From an uncultured Treponema sp. (GTDB lineage: Bacteria > Spirochaetota > Spirochaetia > Treponematales > Treponemataceae), in assembly GCA_937885475.1 (NCBI GenBank), contig CAKZZR010000111.1, forward strand, positions 1 to 24,031: a stretch of DNA of 24,031 nucleotides, given 5' to 3'. The notes under the pieces were generated by a model. The model had not been told where the DNA came from and ran no database searches. It saw only the letters and a program-made list of their open reading frames with translations. Positions 1 through 7,552 of the stretch are shown here, piece by piece (positions within the stretch are counted from its first letter, which is position 1; each line of letters begins with the position of its first letter). A program made the translations under genes and the position numbers.

Positions 1-552
1 TACCATTCCTGGGACGATTCGCTTGTGCGCGTCCTCTCCAACGACGTCGAGAACGCCGTGTTGCATTTCCGCACGCCCACCCGCCATCCTGCCGGTTCGT
101 TTGGCAACCACGGCTACGTCGTCTACAACACGCGCGACGGCATGACGGAGCCGGGACAGTGGTATCTCGACACGACGGCGGGGCGCCTCTACTACTGGCC
201 GAGGCCCGGCGAGGACATGACGCGCGCGGAGGTCGTAGCCCCACGCACGGGGACGCTCCTCTCGATCCGCGGCGGGAAGGGCGGACACGTGAAGAACGTC
301 TCGCTCGACGGACTCGCGTTCGAGTGCACGGTCCCGCCTGAAAAGGCCGCCAGCTTCGCCGGCACGGGACTCCCCGGCACGATTGACGGCGGCGATGATT
401 TCGCTGTTCTGACAAACGGGTCAGATACCCAGAACGCGATAATCAACATTTACGACGGCGCAGTCCTTACGTCCACCGGTACAGCAATGTACCTCCCCGG
501 AACCGGTACAACGACGATCTCCGGCGGTACGATCACGGCGGCGTCCGTGTAG
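1..552 (+). CDS. Fragmentary surface/beta-helix protein ORF, 5' truncated, probably composite
   Basis: The frame is open at the left edge of the window and ends at TAG 550-552. The first ~125 codons (WDDS near the start, then GYVVYN, GQWYLD, GRLYYWP, VKNVSLDGLAFEC) look like the region leading into a right-handed parallel beta-helix of the polysaccharide-degrading type. Nearly every codon there ends in C or G. From about position 385 the protein changes character: it becomes rich in Gly, Thr and Ala (DDFAVLTNGS, IINIYDG, TTTISGGTIT), like repeat-type secreted proteins of gut Firmicutes, and codon use relaxes. No start, signal peptide or complete domain is visible. I read it as two unrelated fragments joined in frame, either by misassembly or by decay. 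Function cannot be assigned beyond a probable extracellular carbohydrate-related protein for the first part. Confidence 0.45.
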   Translation, partial: YHSWDDSLVRVLSNDVENAVLHFRTPTRHPAGSFGNHGYVVYNTRDGMTEPGQWYLDTTAGRLYYWPRPGEDMTRAEVVAPRTGTLLSIRGGKGGHVKNVSLDGLAFECTVPPEKAASFAGTGLPGTIDGGDDFAVLTNGSDTQNAIINIYDGAVLTSTGTAMYLPGTGTTTISGGTITAASV

Positions 553-660
553 CCCTCCAGCAGGTCGGCGCCGTATTCGCTCACCGGCACTTCACCGACC
601 GCCGCGCCCTGGCTGTTCGCGCCGTTCTACGATTCTTCCCGCAATTGCCTTACGCTGGCG
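553..660. other. Unassigned junction segment
   Basis: This G+C-rich stretch lies between the end of the Gly/Thr-rich ORF and the recognisable permease fragment. The forward frame that continues into the permease is open from 553, but its translation up to about 635 (PSSRSAPYSL, then TAAPWLFAPF) does not resemble the membrane segment expected there. A short open stretch on the reverse strand (SQGAAVGEVPVSEYG) is also protein-like, but too short to identify. It may be a third foreign piece. Confidence 0.35.
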
Positions 661-951
661 GTGCAGGGCTTTCCTGTGGGCGCGTTTGCAAGCCGTGCAT
701 TCGTTGCTTCCATGCTGTATCTGGGGCTTGGCAGTACGGCGCTGGCGTTCGTTTTGCAGAACGTGGGCTTGAAGTATCTTCCGCCTGCGCTTGCGACAAT
801 CCTTATGAGCTTTGAAAGCGTGTTCGGTATGCTGTTCAGCCTGTTGATTCCCGTGAACGGGGAACGTGAGCAGCTTTCGTCGTGGGGCATTGCCGGTTGC
901 GTCCTTGTCTTTGCTGCCGTCCTGCTTGCACAGCGCAATGCTTCCGATTGA
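661..951 (+). pseudogene. C-terminal fragment of an EamA/DMT-family permease
   Basis: The ~96-residue product has the signature of the last quarter of a drug/metabolite transporter: YLGLGSTALAFVLQNVGLKY, then PPALATILMSFESVFGMLFS, then a final hydrophobic helix (GIAGCVLVFAAVLLAQ) and a stop at 949-951. An EamA protein is normally about 290-310 residues with ten helices in two repeats; only about the last three helices are here. The frame is open upstream to 553, but that part does not read as transporter sequence, so the 5' two thirds of the gene are missing. GTG 661 is only the first possible start codon and has no convincing ribosome binding site. The substrate is unknown. It is probably a remnant or an assembly join, not a working gene. 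Confidence 0.6.
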
Positions 952-1013
952 CGAAGGGGCGCTTCAAGCTTGGCAAGGAGGGCAGGGAGCTATTTTTCAG
1001 TGGAATTTATTTT

Positions 1014-1019
1014 TATAAT
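1014..1019 (+). promoter_or_regulatory. -10 element of the acyl-CoA ligase promoter
   Basis: A perfect TATAAT lies 60 bp before the ATG at 1080, in an A+T-rich patch. I see no good -35 at 16-18 bp upstream, so activity may need an activator. Predicted transcription start is near 1026. Confidence 0.5.
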
Positions 1020-1033
1020 CTTGTATCATGTAT

Positions 1034-1057
1034 GCGACAAAAACACAGAAAGTGTCG
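1034..1057 (+). promoter_or_regulatory. Inverted repeat in the leader of the acyl-CoA ligase gene
   Basis: GCGACA (1034-1039) and TGTCGC (1052-1057) form a 6-bp inverted repeat with a 12-nt A-rich loop. It sits just after the predicted transcription start and 12 nt before the Shine-Dalgarno. It could be a repressor operator or an RNA hairpin. Confidence 0.35.
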
Positions 1058-1079
1058 CTTAATGTTTCCGGAGAATTAT

Positions 1080-3083
1080 ATGGCAAAAACAGTTCCGCAG
1101 ATGCTTTATGAAAAGGCAATGGATATTCCTACAAGTCCAATTCAGTTTTTTAAAGACAAAGCGGGAAATTTCCATCCGGTCAGCTACATAGATTTTTCAC
1201 AGCAAATGCTCTATTTTGGCGCGGGACTTCTTTCTCTTGGTATTGAGCGTGGCGGACACATAGGACTTATAAGCGACAACCGCCATGAATGGTTTGTGTG
1301 CTCCATGGGAATCATGTCTATTGGCTGCTGCGACATTCCGCGCGGAAGCGAGGCGACCGTAAAGGATTTGTCGTACATCCTGAGTTTTGCGGAATGCCCC
1401 ACTGTCATTGTTGAGAACAAATACAGCCTTTCAAAAATCATAGAATGCCGCGCCAAGCTCACGGCGCTCAGGAATCTTGTGGTCATTGACCCGAACGGAA
1501 TTGATGCGTCCGCCCTTGATGTTCCGGTATATACGTATGAGGACATCCTGCAGAAGGGCAAGGACTACCGCGAGGAACATCCGGGCGAGGTTGAGGAAAT
1601 CCTTAAGCTTGGAACCGAGGACGAGACGGCGACGATTATTTTTACGTCAGGCACCACAGGAATTCCAAAGGGCGTTGAGCTTACGCATAAGAACTTTCTT
1701 TGTCAGATAAAGGACTTGAACCTGATTCTGCCGCTCAAGCATGGAGACAAGGCGCTGACCGTTCTTCCGGTATGGCATGTATATGAGCGTGAAATTGAAT
1801 ACTATCTTGCCTACGTAGGCGTGGCGATGTGCTATTCCAAGCCAGTCGTAAGCATGATGATTTCTGACATGAAAAAAATCCAGCCGCAGTTTTTGGCGTG
1901 CGTTCCCCGTATTTGGGACGGCATTTACAACGTCATGGAAAAGCAGGCTGTCAATAAATCAAAGCGGCGCAAGGTACTGTTCAAGCTGTGCACCGGCTCT
2001 GCGACCACTCGGCTTAGGCTGCTGAACATTATTTATGGGCGGAACCAGCTGTTCAAGAAAAAGCTGTGGATTCACCGGCTGTTTGACCGCGTGCTTTTTG
2101 TTCCGTGCCTGTTCCTTTCACCGTTTGCAATGCTGGGCGAGGCGGTGTTCTTTAAGAAAATTCGCGATGTTATGGGCGGCTCGTTCAAGCTTGCCATGAG
2201 CGGTGGCGGTGGCATTGCGCCAAAGCTGGACCGCTTCTACAATGCTGTGGGAATCCGTCTTGTTGAAGGCTATGGGCTTACGGAGACCGCCCCGATTTGC
2301 TCCATGCGGAATTACCGCAACAACGTCATGGGAACGATTGGAAAGGCTCTTCCGTATTGCGAGGCAAAGGTGGTGAACCGCCATGGCGTTGAATGCGGTC
2401 CCGGTCAGCTGGGCGTGCTGTATATTCGAGGCGACAACGTAATGAAATGCTATTACAAGCAGCCGGAACTTACGGCAGAGGCGGTGCAGGAGGGTTGGTT
2501 CAATACCGGAGACCTTGTCGTTCGCACTGTAGGCGAGGAGATTATTGTAAAAGGCCGCGCAAAGGATACAATCGTGCTTCGTTCCGGTGAGAACGTGGAG
2601 CCGCTTCCGCTTGAGAACAAGCTTGTTGAGTCACCATATATTGCACAGGCGGTCGTTGTCGGTCAGGATCAGAATTCGCTTGGCGCGCTTATCATTCCTC
2701 AGAAGGAAAATATCAAGAAATTTGCCGAGGAGCAGGGCTTGGATACGGAAAATTTCAGCGCCGTGCTCAAGTCGGAAGAGGTGCGGAACCTTATGTTCAA
2801 GGAACTGGAGCGCCTTGTAACGCCAAAGACCGGATTCAAGCCGTTTGAGAAAATCGGAAAATTCGCCTTCCTGGACAAGCAGTTTGAAGTTGGCGAGGAG
2901 CTGAGCGCAAAGGGAACGATTATCCGCTACAAAATCGAGGAGCTGTACCGCTGGCAGATTGCGTCTATGTTCAGCGATTCCGTGCTCATGCAGAATTTGA
3001 GCAGCCTTACTGGAAACCTCAAGGATTTAAGTTTCAAGACCAGTTCCATTACGAACAATATTCTGGATAAGATAAAAAAATAG
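1080..3083 (+). CDS. Long-chain fatty acid--CoA ligase (AMP-forming)
   Basis: This 667-residue adenylate-forming enzyme converts a fatty acid, ATP and CoA to acyl-CoA, AMP and PPi for lipid synthesis or remodelling, probably at the inner membrane face. Visible motifs in order are the phosphate-binding loop TSGTTGIPKG (from residue 189), GYGLTE (397-402), the ribose-binding Asp in NTGDL (Asp478) and the hinge region with GRAKDTIVLRSGENVEP. The insertion before GYGLTE, with a hydrophobic patch (LFVPCLFLSPFAMLG), and the overall length match the FAA1/FadD15-like long-chain group, not short-chain enzymes. The start is ATG 1080 because GGAG lies 6 nt upstream. ATG 1062 is in frame but without a ribosome binding site, and the frame stays open back to 882 through the permease fragment. 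It appears to be monocistronic. Acyl chain preference cannot be read from sequence. Confidence 0.9.
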   Translation: MAKTVPQMLYEKAMDIPTSPIQFFKDKAGNFHPVSYIDFSQQMLYFGAGLLSLGIERGGHIGLISDNRHEWFVCSMGIMSIGCCDIPRGSEATVKDLSYILSFAECPTVIVENKYSLSKIIECRAKLTALRNLVVIDPNGIDASALDVPVYTYEDILQKGKDYREEHPGEVEEILKLGTEDETATIIFTSGTTGIPKGVELTHKNFLCQIKDLNLILPLKHGDKALTVLPVWHVYEREIEYYLAYVGVAMCYSKPVVSMMISDMKKIQPQFLACVPRIWDGIYNVMEKQAVNKSKRRKVLFKLCTGSATTRLRLLNIIYGRNQLFKKKLWIHRLFDRVLFVPCLFLSPFAMLGEAVFFKKIRDVMGGSFKLAMSGGGGIAPKLDRFYNAVGIRLVEGYGLTETAPICSMRNYRNNVMGTIGKALPYCEAKVVNRHGVECGPGQLGVLYIRGDNVMKCYYKQPELTAEAVQEGWFNTGDLVVRTVGEEIIVKGRAKDTIVLRSGENVEPLPLENKLVESPYIAQAVVVGQDQNSLGALIIPQKENIKKFAEEQGLDTENFSAVLKSEEVRNLMFKELERLVTPKTGFKPFEKIGKFAFLDKQFEVGEELSAKGTIIRYKIEELYRWQIASMFSDSVLMQNLSSLTGNLKDLSFKTSSITNNILDKIKK

Positions 3084-3092
3084 CTTCCAGTT

Positions 3093-3135
3093 GAAGATTT
3101 GAAAGCCGCAGGTTTTCCTTCGCGTTATTTTTTTT
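3093..3135 (+). terminator. Possible terminator after the acyl-CoA ligase
   Basis: The stem GAAAGCC/GGTTTTC (one G-T pair) with a GCA loop at 3101-3117 is extended by GAAG/CTTC with a bulge. A run of eight T follows at 3128-3135. The T run starts 7 nt after the stem, so it is imperfect. Confidence 0.45.
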
Positions 3136-3192
3136 ACACTTTTCTTCTGTTTTATGCGTTCAAAATTATAATGTGTTTGCTCTCGCAATCGA

Positions 3193-3221
3193 ATGACACT
3201 TTGCGGGAATTTCGGTAGAAT
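3193..3221 (+). promoter_or_regulatory. Promoter of the GH3 gene, predicted near-leaderless
   Basis: ATGACA (3193-3198, 5/6 to the -35 consensus), a 17-bp spacer, then TAGAAT (3216-3221, 5/6). The GTG start lies 9 nt after the -10, so transcription should begin within about 0-3 nt of the start codon. There is no Shine-Dalgarno between them. Confidence 0.6.
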
Positions 3222-3230
3222 CTTTGTATT

Positions 3231-4910
3231 GTGAAAAGAATTTTTGCGTTTCTTGCCGGATTTTTTTTGTGCGTGCCGGTTTTTTGTCAGTTCTCTATAA
3301 ATGTAAATGACGATGTGAACTTTTGGAGCGATTATCCCAGCGACCAGCTTTCGCGCGCGATTGTGGAGCGCATGAGCGACACGGAGCTTTTGAGCCAGAT
3401 TCTGATGTTCGGCTGGGCGGGTGCGGAGCCGGACAAGCTGCTTTTTGACTGGGTTGACCGCGGGCTTGGCAGCGTAAAAGTGTTTGGCTGGAATACTGAC
3501 GACATAAATCTTGTTGCAAAATCCATAACGCGGCTTCAGCGGCGCTCTTCGGAGGGGCGCTTTAAGATTCCGCTTTTTGTTGCCACCGATCAGGAGGGCG
3601 GCTGGATTCGCCACGTAAAGGGAGAAACTGCAATTACGCCCGGCAACATGGCTATTGGTTCCAGCGGGTATCCGGCGGACGCATGGTATTCGGCGTATTA
3701 TATAAGCCGCGAGATAAAAGTGCTTGGAATCAACATGAATTTTGCCCCGACGGTGGATTTGTTCACAAACCACGATTCCACGATTATAGGAACGCGCTCT
3801 TTTGGAGACGATCCTCAGAAGGCGGGCATTCTTGGTGATGCTTGGGCAAGCGGAAGCATTGCGGCTGGCATCATTCCTACGGTAAAGCATTTTCCGGGGC
3901 ATGGCGACACGCGCTTTGATTCCCATATAAATCTTCCTGAAATTGACGTTGATTTTGAGACGTTCAAAAAGCGCGAGCTTGTTCCGTTCATGTATCTTAT
4001 AAAGCAGAAGGTTCCGGCCGTAATGAGCGGACACCTGAGCTTTCCTAAAATTGACCCAACGGGAACACCGGCGAGCCTTTCCAAGTATTTTCTGACGGAT
4101 TTGCTGCGTGGAAGCCTTGGCTACGAGGGGCTCATCATCACCGACGATATGATGATGAACGGTGCCACGATGTTCGCCGGCTCTGTTTCGGCGGCGTTCA
4201 GAATGGCCATTGAGGCGGGTAACGATATAGTCATTTCATCAACCACGGCGCGGCTTGGCGAGGCGCTGTGGACGAACAATCTTGCCCTGATGCGTACTGA
4301 CGAGGCGTTCCGCGAGCGCGTGAAGGATGCGGCGCGGCGCGTGCTTAAGGCAAAGCTTGACTATTTTAAGGGCGGGAACGCCGCTCCCCTGTATCCGGAT
4401 GCCGCAAACATCGCATCTCACATTCCTGACCGTGACGGACAGAAATTCTTTTTGGAGCAGGCGTGCCGCTCAATCGCGGTGTATAAGAATAAGAGCCTGC
4501 CGCTTTCTGACGCAAACATGGGCAAGGTACTGCTGGTCGGTTCCCTTCCGACGTTTTTTGAGGAAGGAAAGAAGCGCTTTTCTTTAACGGGCGACTTCCG
4601 CTTTTCTTATGAGATTGGCCCCAACGAGACGCAGTGGGTTGTGGACAACATCGGCAAGCTTGTTGACGGCTACGATTCCTTTGTGGTGATGGTCTACAGC
4701 GAGCGCACGGCGCGCATTGCACAATGGCTCAGACAGTACGGTAAAAAAACGGTGATTTTTTCTATCATGACGCCAACGACCTCGTTTGATATGGATTGGG
4801 CGGATGATATTGTTATGGGGTACAGCTATTCTGACTATACGGTAAAGGCAATGTTCGGCGTGCTATGCGGCGAATATCAGGCGCAGGGAACGGTTCCGTT
4901 CAAAAAATAG
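3231..4910 (+). CDS. Exported glycoside hydrolase family 3, beta-N-acetylhexosaminidase type
   Basis: The 559-residue product starts with a Sec-type signal (KR, then a hydrophobic core FAFLAGFFLCVPVF, cleavage near residue 20; VPVFC could also be a loose spirochaetal lipobox). The GH3 barrel shows KHFPGHG (219-225) followed by Asp230-Ser-His232, the Asp/His acid-base dyad of NagZ-type enzymes, and ITDDM with nucleophile Asp305. NagZ-type enzymes remove N-acetylglucosamine from muropeptides or chitin-like glycans by retaining hydrolysis. The DSH loop favours N-acetylglucosaminidase over beta-glucosidase. About 170 residues follow the barrel (from ~390), resembling the extra C-terminal domain of Bacillus-type NagZ; its role is unclear. 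GTG 3231 is chosen because it begins the signal peptide and sits directly behind a strong promoter. It converges on the DTW gene 30 bp away, with no clear terminator between. Confidence 0.85.
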   Translation: MKRIFAFLAGFFLCVPVFCQFSINVNDDVNFWSDYPSDQLSRAIVERMSDTELLSQILMFGWAGAEPDKLLFDWVDRGLGSVKVFGWNTDDINLVAKSITRLQRRSSEGRFKIPLFVATDQEGGWIRHVKGETAITPGNMAIGSSGYPADAWYSAYYISREIKVLGINMNFAPTVDLFTNHDSTIIGTRSFGDDPQKAGILGDAWASGSIAAGIIPTVKHFPGHGDTRFDSHINLPEIDVDFETFKKRELVPFMYLIKQKVPAVMSGHLSFPKIDPTGTPASLSKYFLTDLLRGSLGYEGLIITDDMMMNGATMFAGSVSAAFRMAIEAGNDIVISSTTARLGEALWTNNLALMRTDEAFRERVKDAARRVLKAKLDYFKGGNAAPLYPDAANIASHIPDRDGQKFFLEQACRSIAVYKNKSLPLSDANMGKVLLVGSLPTFFEEGKKRFSLTGDFRFSYEIGPNETQWVVDNIGKLVDGYDSFVVMVYSERTARIAQWLRQYGKKTVIFSIMTPTTSFDMDWADDIVMGYSYSDYTVKAMFGVLCGEYQAQGTVPFKK

Positions 4911-4940
4911 GCAGTTGGTGCGGACAGCAGGGGCGTGCGG

Positions 4941-5621
4941 CTAGAATTCCGGCATCTTGCGCAACTTGTTGTAATGGCTGTCTGATTCGTGGATGTTCGG
5001 GCGCAGACCCATAATCCTCTCATTCTCGCAGCGAATCTGGTCTTTTATCATCTGCTTGAACACGTCCATGAGCGGCTCCGGGTCGCAGTCCGTACGGGCA
5101 AGGGCGATGCCCTGAAGCTCCTTTATAAGATAGTAGCAGGTTTCGATTGTGGAGATATATTCCGGGCGCGGCTCCCGTTTGAACGTAAAGATTGAGCGGT
5201 ATTCGCCCGCAAAGCTCAGCTTTGGAAGCCGCAGAAGCTCCGGGTTATGCTGAATGATTTTGCGGCTGCAGAACCACGTTGCGTCAATGATTATGGCAAG
5301 AATCGTGCGACCGCCTGCTTCCTCTGCAAAGCCCGGCTTTTTTGCGGTCCATGCGTCATCCCCGGGATACAGCAGCACCGGAAAATACTGCGGGTCAGCA
5401 AGCAGGGCGTTCAGCCGTGCGTTCTGAGAAAAATCTAGTCCTTCGATTATCTCGCAGTTCTTGAGCGAGATTCGCGTTATCCAGCCGGTGCCGGTTCGGT
5501 TCTTTTTTACTTCCTTTGGATGCATCAGCAACACGAATTTTATGCCGGAATCAATTTCTTTTGTATACTTGCACAGACAGAATTCGCCTTTTTTTTGACA
5601 GCGAGGACAGCGGTAACTCAT
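4941..5621 (-). CDS. DTW-domain tRNA-uridine aminocarboxypropyltransferase
   Basis: The 226-residue protein has an N-terminal Cys cluster (CPRC at 5-8, CLC at 15-17) typical of the zinc knuckle in this family, then LLMHPKE and the family signature DATW (Asp113-Trp116), followed by STIET. DTW proteins such as bacterial TapT/YfiP use S-adenosylmethionine to put a 3-amino-3-carboxypropyl group on uridine 47 of tRNA. The frame extends 13 codons upstream, but the start is placed at ATG 5621: the extension (LVHQSFFFYNSL) covers the promoter and the conserved Cys cluster begins at once after this Met. There is no Shine-Dalgarno; the ATG lies 6 nt after a perfect TATAAT. It is divergent from the csoR operon. 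Family assignment is firm; the exact tRNA target is inferred. Confidence 0.82.
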   Translation of the reverse strand: MSYRCPRCQKKGEFCLCKYTKEIDSGIKFVLLMHPKEVKKNRTGTGWITRISLKNCEIIEGLDFSQNARLNALLADPQYFPVLLYPGDDAWTAKKPGFAEEAGGRTILAIIIDATWFCSRKIIQHNPELLRLPKLSFAGEYRSIFTFKREPRPEYISTIETCYYLIKELQGIALARTDCDPEPLMDVFKQMIKDQIRCENERIMGLRPNIHESDSHYNKLRKMPEF

Positions 5622-5627
5622 GAGCGA

Positions 5628-5656
5628 ATTATAGAAAAAAAAACTTTGGTGTACAA
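5628..5656 (-). promoter_or_regulatory. Promoter of the DTW gene, predicted leaderless
   Basis: On the minus strand, TTGTAC (5656-5651), a 17-bp spacer and a perfect TATAAT (5633-5628). Six nt then separate the -10 from ATG 5621, so the A of the ATG is the expected +1. Confidence 0.6.
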
Positions 5657-5662
5657 GCATAC

Positions 5663-5692
5663 TTGACTATCATATCCCTAGGGGGGTAATAT
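5663..5692 (+). promoter_or_regulatory. Promoter of the csoR-ABC operon
   Basis: TTGACT (5663-5668, 5/6 to the -35) and TAATAT (5687-5692) are separated by 18 bp. Transcription would start near 5699, giving an ordinary short leader with a good Shine-Dalgarno (GAGGTG at 5711-5716). It is back to back with the DTW promoter: the two -35 boxes are 6 bp apart. Confidence 0.55.
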
Positions 5693-5693
5693 A
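5673..5693 (+). promoter_or_regulatory. CsoR-family operator
   Basis: A CCC tract, TA and a run of six G flanked by TA on both sides (TATCCCTAGGGGGGTA) form the C-tract/G-tract arrangement recognised by CsoR/RcnR-family repressors. It fills the spacer and overlaps the -10 of the csoR promoter, so a bound repressor would block polymerase. Autoregulation by the adjacent CsoR-like protein is the simplest reading. Confidence 0.6.
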
Positions 5694-5723
5694 AGCAAAC
5701 TTTGTTTTACGAGGTGATTTTTC

Positions 5724-6038
5724 ATGGAAGAAAAGCATGTTTCATTTTATGACAGCATCAGGAACAAAAAAACTGTACGTTCTGAGGAAGAGAAGAAAAA
5801 ACTCAGCTCACGCCTGAACAAGCTGGAAGGACAGCTCCGTGGCATTCGTGGAATGATAGAACGGGACACCTACTGCACCAGCGTCCTGATTCAGGTGAGT
5901 GCCGTGCGTGCGGGAATAGATTCCCTTTCCCGTGAGCTTATGGGCGACCATATACGCGGCTGTGTTGCAGAAGATTTGCGTGCCGGCAGTGAGGAATCTC
6001 TTGAGGAATTGTTCTGGATGCTTCACCGCCTGAAGTAG
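5724..6038 (+). CDS. CsoR/RcnR-family metal-sensing transcriptional repressor
   Basis: The 104-residue protein is all-helical, with the family motif RLNKLEGQLRGIRGMIE (from residue 30) followed by the metal-binding set Cys51 (RDTYC), His76 and Cys80 (GDHIRGC). The C-H-x3-C pattern matches Cu(I)-sensing CsoR, and differs from persulfide sensors (no His) and from nickel-type RcnR (His in place of the last Cys). CsoR proteins bind a C/G-tract operator as apo-protein and release it when metal binds. Start ATG 5724 has GAGGTG 7 nt upstream. It is first in an operon with a metal ABC transporter: 12 bp separate its stop from the ATPase. Copper is the family inference; control of an uptake-type ABC system is unexpected, so the true inducer may be another metal. 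Confidence 0.85.
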   Translation: MEEKHVSFYDSIRNKKTVRSEEEKKKLSSRLNKLEGQLRGIRGMIERDTYCTSVLIQVSAVRAGIDSLSRELMGDHIRGCVAEDLRAGSEESLEELFWMLHRLK

Positions 6039-6050
6039 TGTGGAGGAAAC

Positions 6051-6704
6051 ATGGCTTTGCTGAAATGCACGAACCTTTCCATTGGCTATGATGGGAAGTC
6101 CGTGCTTAAAAATATTTCGTTCGAGCTGAATGCGGGCGACTACCTGTGCATTCTGGGGCATAATGGAAGCGGAAAATCCACTCTGATGAAGACGATTCTG
6201 GGACTTTTGAAGCCGGTTTCTGGCACGGTGGAATTTGAGAAGGGCTTTTCTGCAAAGGAAATAGGCTATCTTCCGCAGCAGAACGCCTTTCAGAAGAATT
6301 TTCCTGCCAGCGTTTTTGAGATTGTGCTCAGCGGCTGCCAGAATAAGCTGGGATTCTTTGCGTTCTACAACGATTCCCACAAAAAGCGTGCCTGGCAGAA
6401 CCTTGAGCGCCTTGGCATTTCTGCTATCGCCGAAAAATCGTTCAGCGAACTGAGCGGCGGTCAGCGTCAGCGCGTTCTGCTTGCCCGCGCCCTTTGCGCC
6501 GCCGAAAAGATGATTCTGCTGGACGAGCCGGTAACCGGGCTTGATCCAAAGGCGACGGAGGAGATGTACGGTCTTATCGAGGCGCTGAACAAGGACGGCA
6601 TGACGGTCATCATGATAAGCCACGATTTGGACGCATCGGCAAAATACGCCGGTCATATTCTTCAGCTGAACAGAACCGAAGGAACTGTAACATGGCAGAA
6701 ATAA
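6051..6704 (+). CDS. Metal ABC transporter ATP-binding protein (ZnuC/TroB-like)
   Basis: This 217-residue ATPase has Walker A GHNGSGKST (36-44), a Q-loop in YLPQQNAFQKNFPASV, the signature LSGGQRQR, Walker B MILLDEPVTGLDP and the switch His in ISHDL. The PQQ-(x)n-FPASV stretch is typical of the Zn/Mn/Fe ABC subfamily. It would energise the permease encoded immediately downstream. At 217 residues it is slightly shorter than the usual 230-260, mainly because the C-terminal tail is missing. The start ATG 6051 has GGAGG 5 nt upstream. The 3' end overlaps the permease start by 13 nt, implying translational coupling. Confidence 0.88.
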   Translation: MALLKCTNLSIGYDGKSVLKNISFELNAGDYLCILGHNGSGKSTLMKTILGLLKPVSGTVEFEKGFSAKEIGYLPQQNAFQKNFPASVFEIVLSGCQNKLGFFAFYNDSHKKRAWQNLERLGISAIAEKSFSELSGGQRQRVLLARALCAAEKMILLDEPVTGLDPKATEEMYGLIEALNKDGMTVIMISHDLDASAKYAGHILQLNRTEGTVTWQK

Positions 6705-7552
6705 TTTCTACTCTCAGGACGTATTTTCAGTATTCGTTTGTAATTTATGCGCTCATCACGGGCGTTTTTATCTCTCTCTGTGCCTCACTTTTGGGAGTGA
6801 CGCTTGTTTTAAAGCGCTTCTCGTACATTGGCGACGGACTTTCGCATACGGCATTCGGTGCGCTTGCCATTGCGACCATTTTGAAGCTTAACAACGACAT
6901 GTACTTTGTGCTTCCTCTTACGGCGCTGTTTGCGGTGATGCTTTTGTGTGCAAAGCAGAATTCCAAGATAAAGGGCGATGCCGCAGTGGGAATGATAAGC
7001 GTGGGTGCGCTAGCCTTTGGATACATGATTCTGAACATTTTTGCGCCGCCGACCAATCTTTCTGGCGACGTGTGCAGCACGCTGTTCGGCTCAACGTCAA
7101 TCCTTACGCTTTCAAGGGGCGAGGTCATTCTTTCTGTCGTGCTTTGTACGCTGGTGATTTTTTTCTATATTTTCTTTTACAATCGGGTGTTTGCAATCAC
7201 GTTTGACGAAAATTTTGCGGCTGCCTGCGGAACAAAAGTGCGCCTGTACAATTTTGTGATGGCGGTTGTGGTTGCGGTCATCATCGTGCTTGCGATGAAC
7301 CTTGTTGGCTCCCTGCTGATTTCCGCGCTGATAATTTTTCCGGCGGTTTCCTCAATGCTGCTTTTTAAGAGTTTTAAGAAGGTTACGGTGTTTGCCGCCG
7401 TCTTTTCACTTGTGTGCGCGCTGCTTGGCATTCTTGTTTCCATTGTGGCGGGAACGCCGGTCGGCTCCACAATCGTCATGGCGGACATCATTGCCTTTGG
7501 TGCGTGCGCGCTTGTTGACGCATTGCGTAAGCGGGCGGGAGGTATCATATGA
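6692..7552 (+). CDS. Metal ABC transporter permease, ABC-3 family (ZnuB/TroC-like)
   Basis: The 286-residue integral membrane protein has about eight hydrophobic segments. Family landmarks are SLLGVTLVLKRFSYIGDGLSH near residues 30-50, GD(A)AVGMISVGALAFG, and NLVGSLLISALIIFPAVSSMLLF in the C-terminal third. ABC-3 permeases form homodimers or heterodimers carrying Zn, Mn or Fe from a solute-binding protein. No such binding protein (ZnuA/TroA) is in this operon; it must come from elsewhere, or be replaced. The gene overlaps the ATPase by 13 nt and the lipoprotein by 4 nt (ATGA). Confidence 0.87.
   Translation: MAEIISTLRTYFQYSFVIYALITGVFISLCASLLGVTLVLKRFSYIGDGLSHTAFGALAIATILKLNNDMYFVLPLTALFAVMLLCAKQNSKIKGDAAVGMISVGALAFGYMILNIFAPPTNLSGDVCSTLFGSTSILTLSRGEVILSVVLCTLVIFFYIFFYNRVFAITFDENFAAACGTKVRLYNFVMAVVVAVIIVLAMNLVGSLLISALIIFPAVSSMLLFKSFKKVTVFAAVFSLVCALLGILVSIVAGTPVGSTIVMADIIAFGACALVDALRKRAGGII

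Noticed and set aside
882..1079. Upstream extension of the acyl-CoA ligase frame (66 extra codons)
   Set aside because: It overlaps the permease fragment, reads as Cys/Arg-rich noise, and lies upstream of the promoter -10 and the Shine-Dalgarno at ATG 1080.
3027..4034. 335-codon open frame on the minus strand across the GH3 gene
   Set aside because: It is antisense to a gene with clear catalytic motifs; its translation is rich in Arg, His and Asn with no domain, as expected from codon bias.
5622..5660. Thirteen-codon N-terminal extension of the DTW protein
   Set aside because: It covers the perfect TATAAT; the conserved Cys cluster starts right after the later Met.
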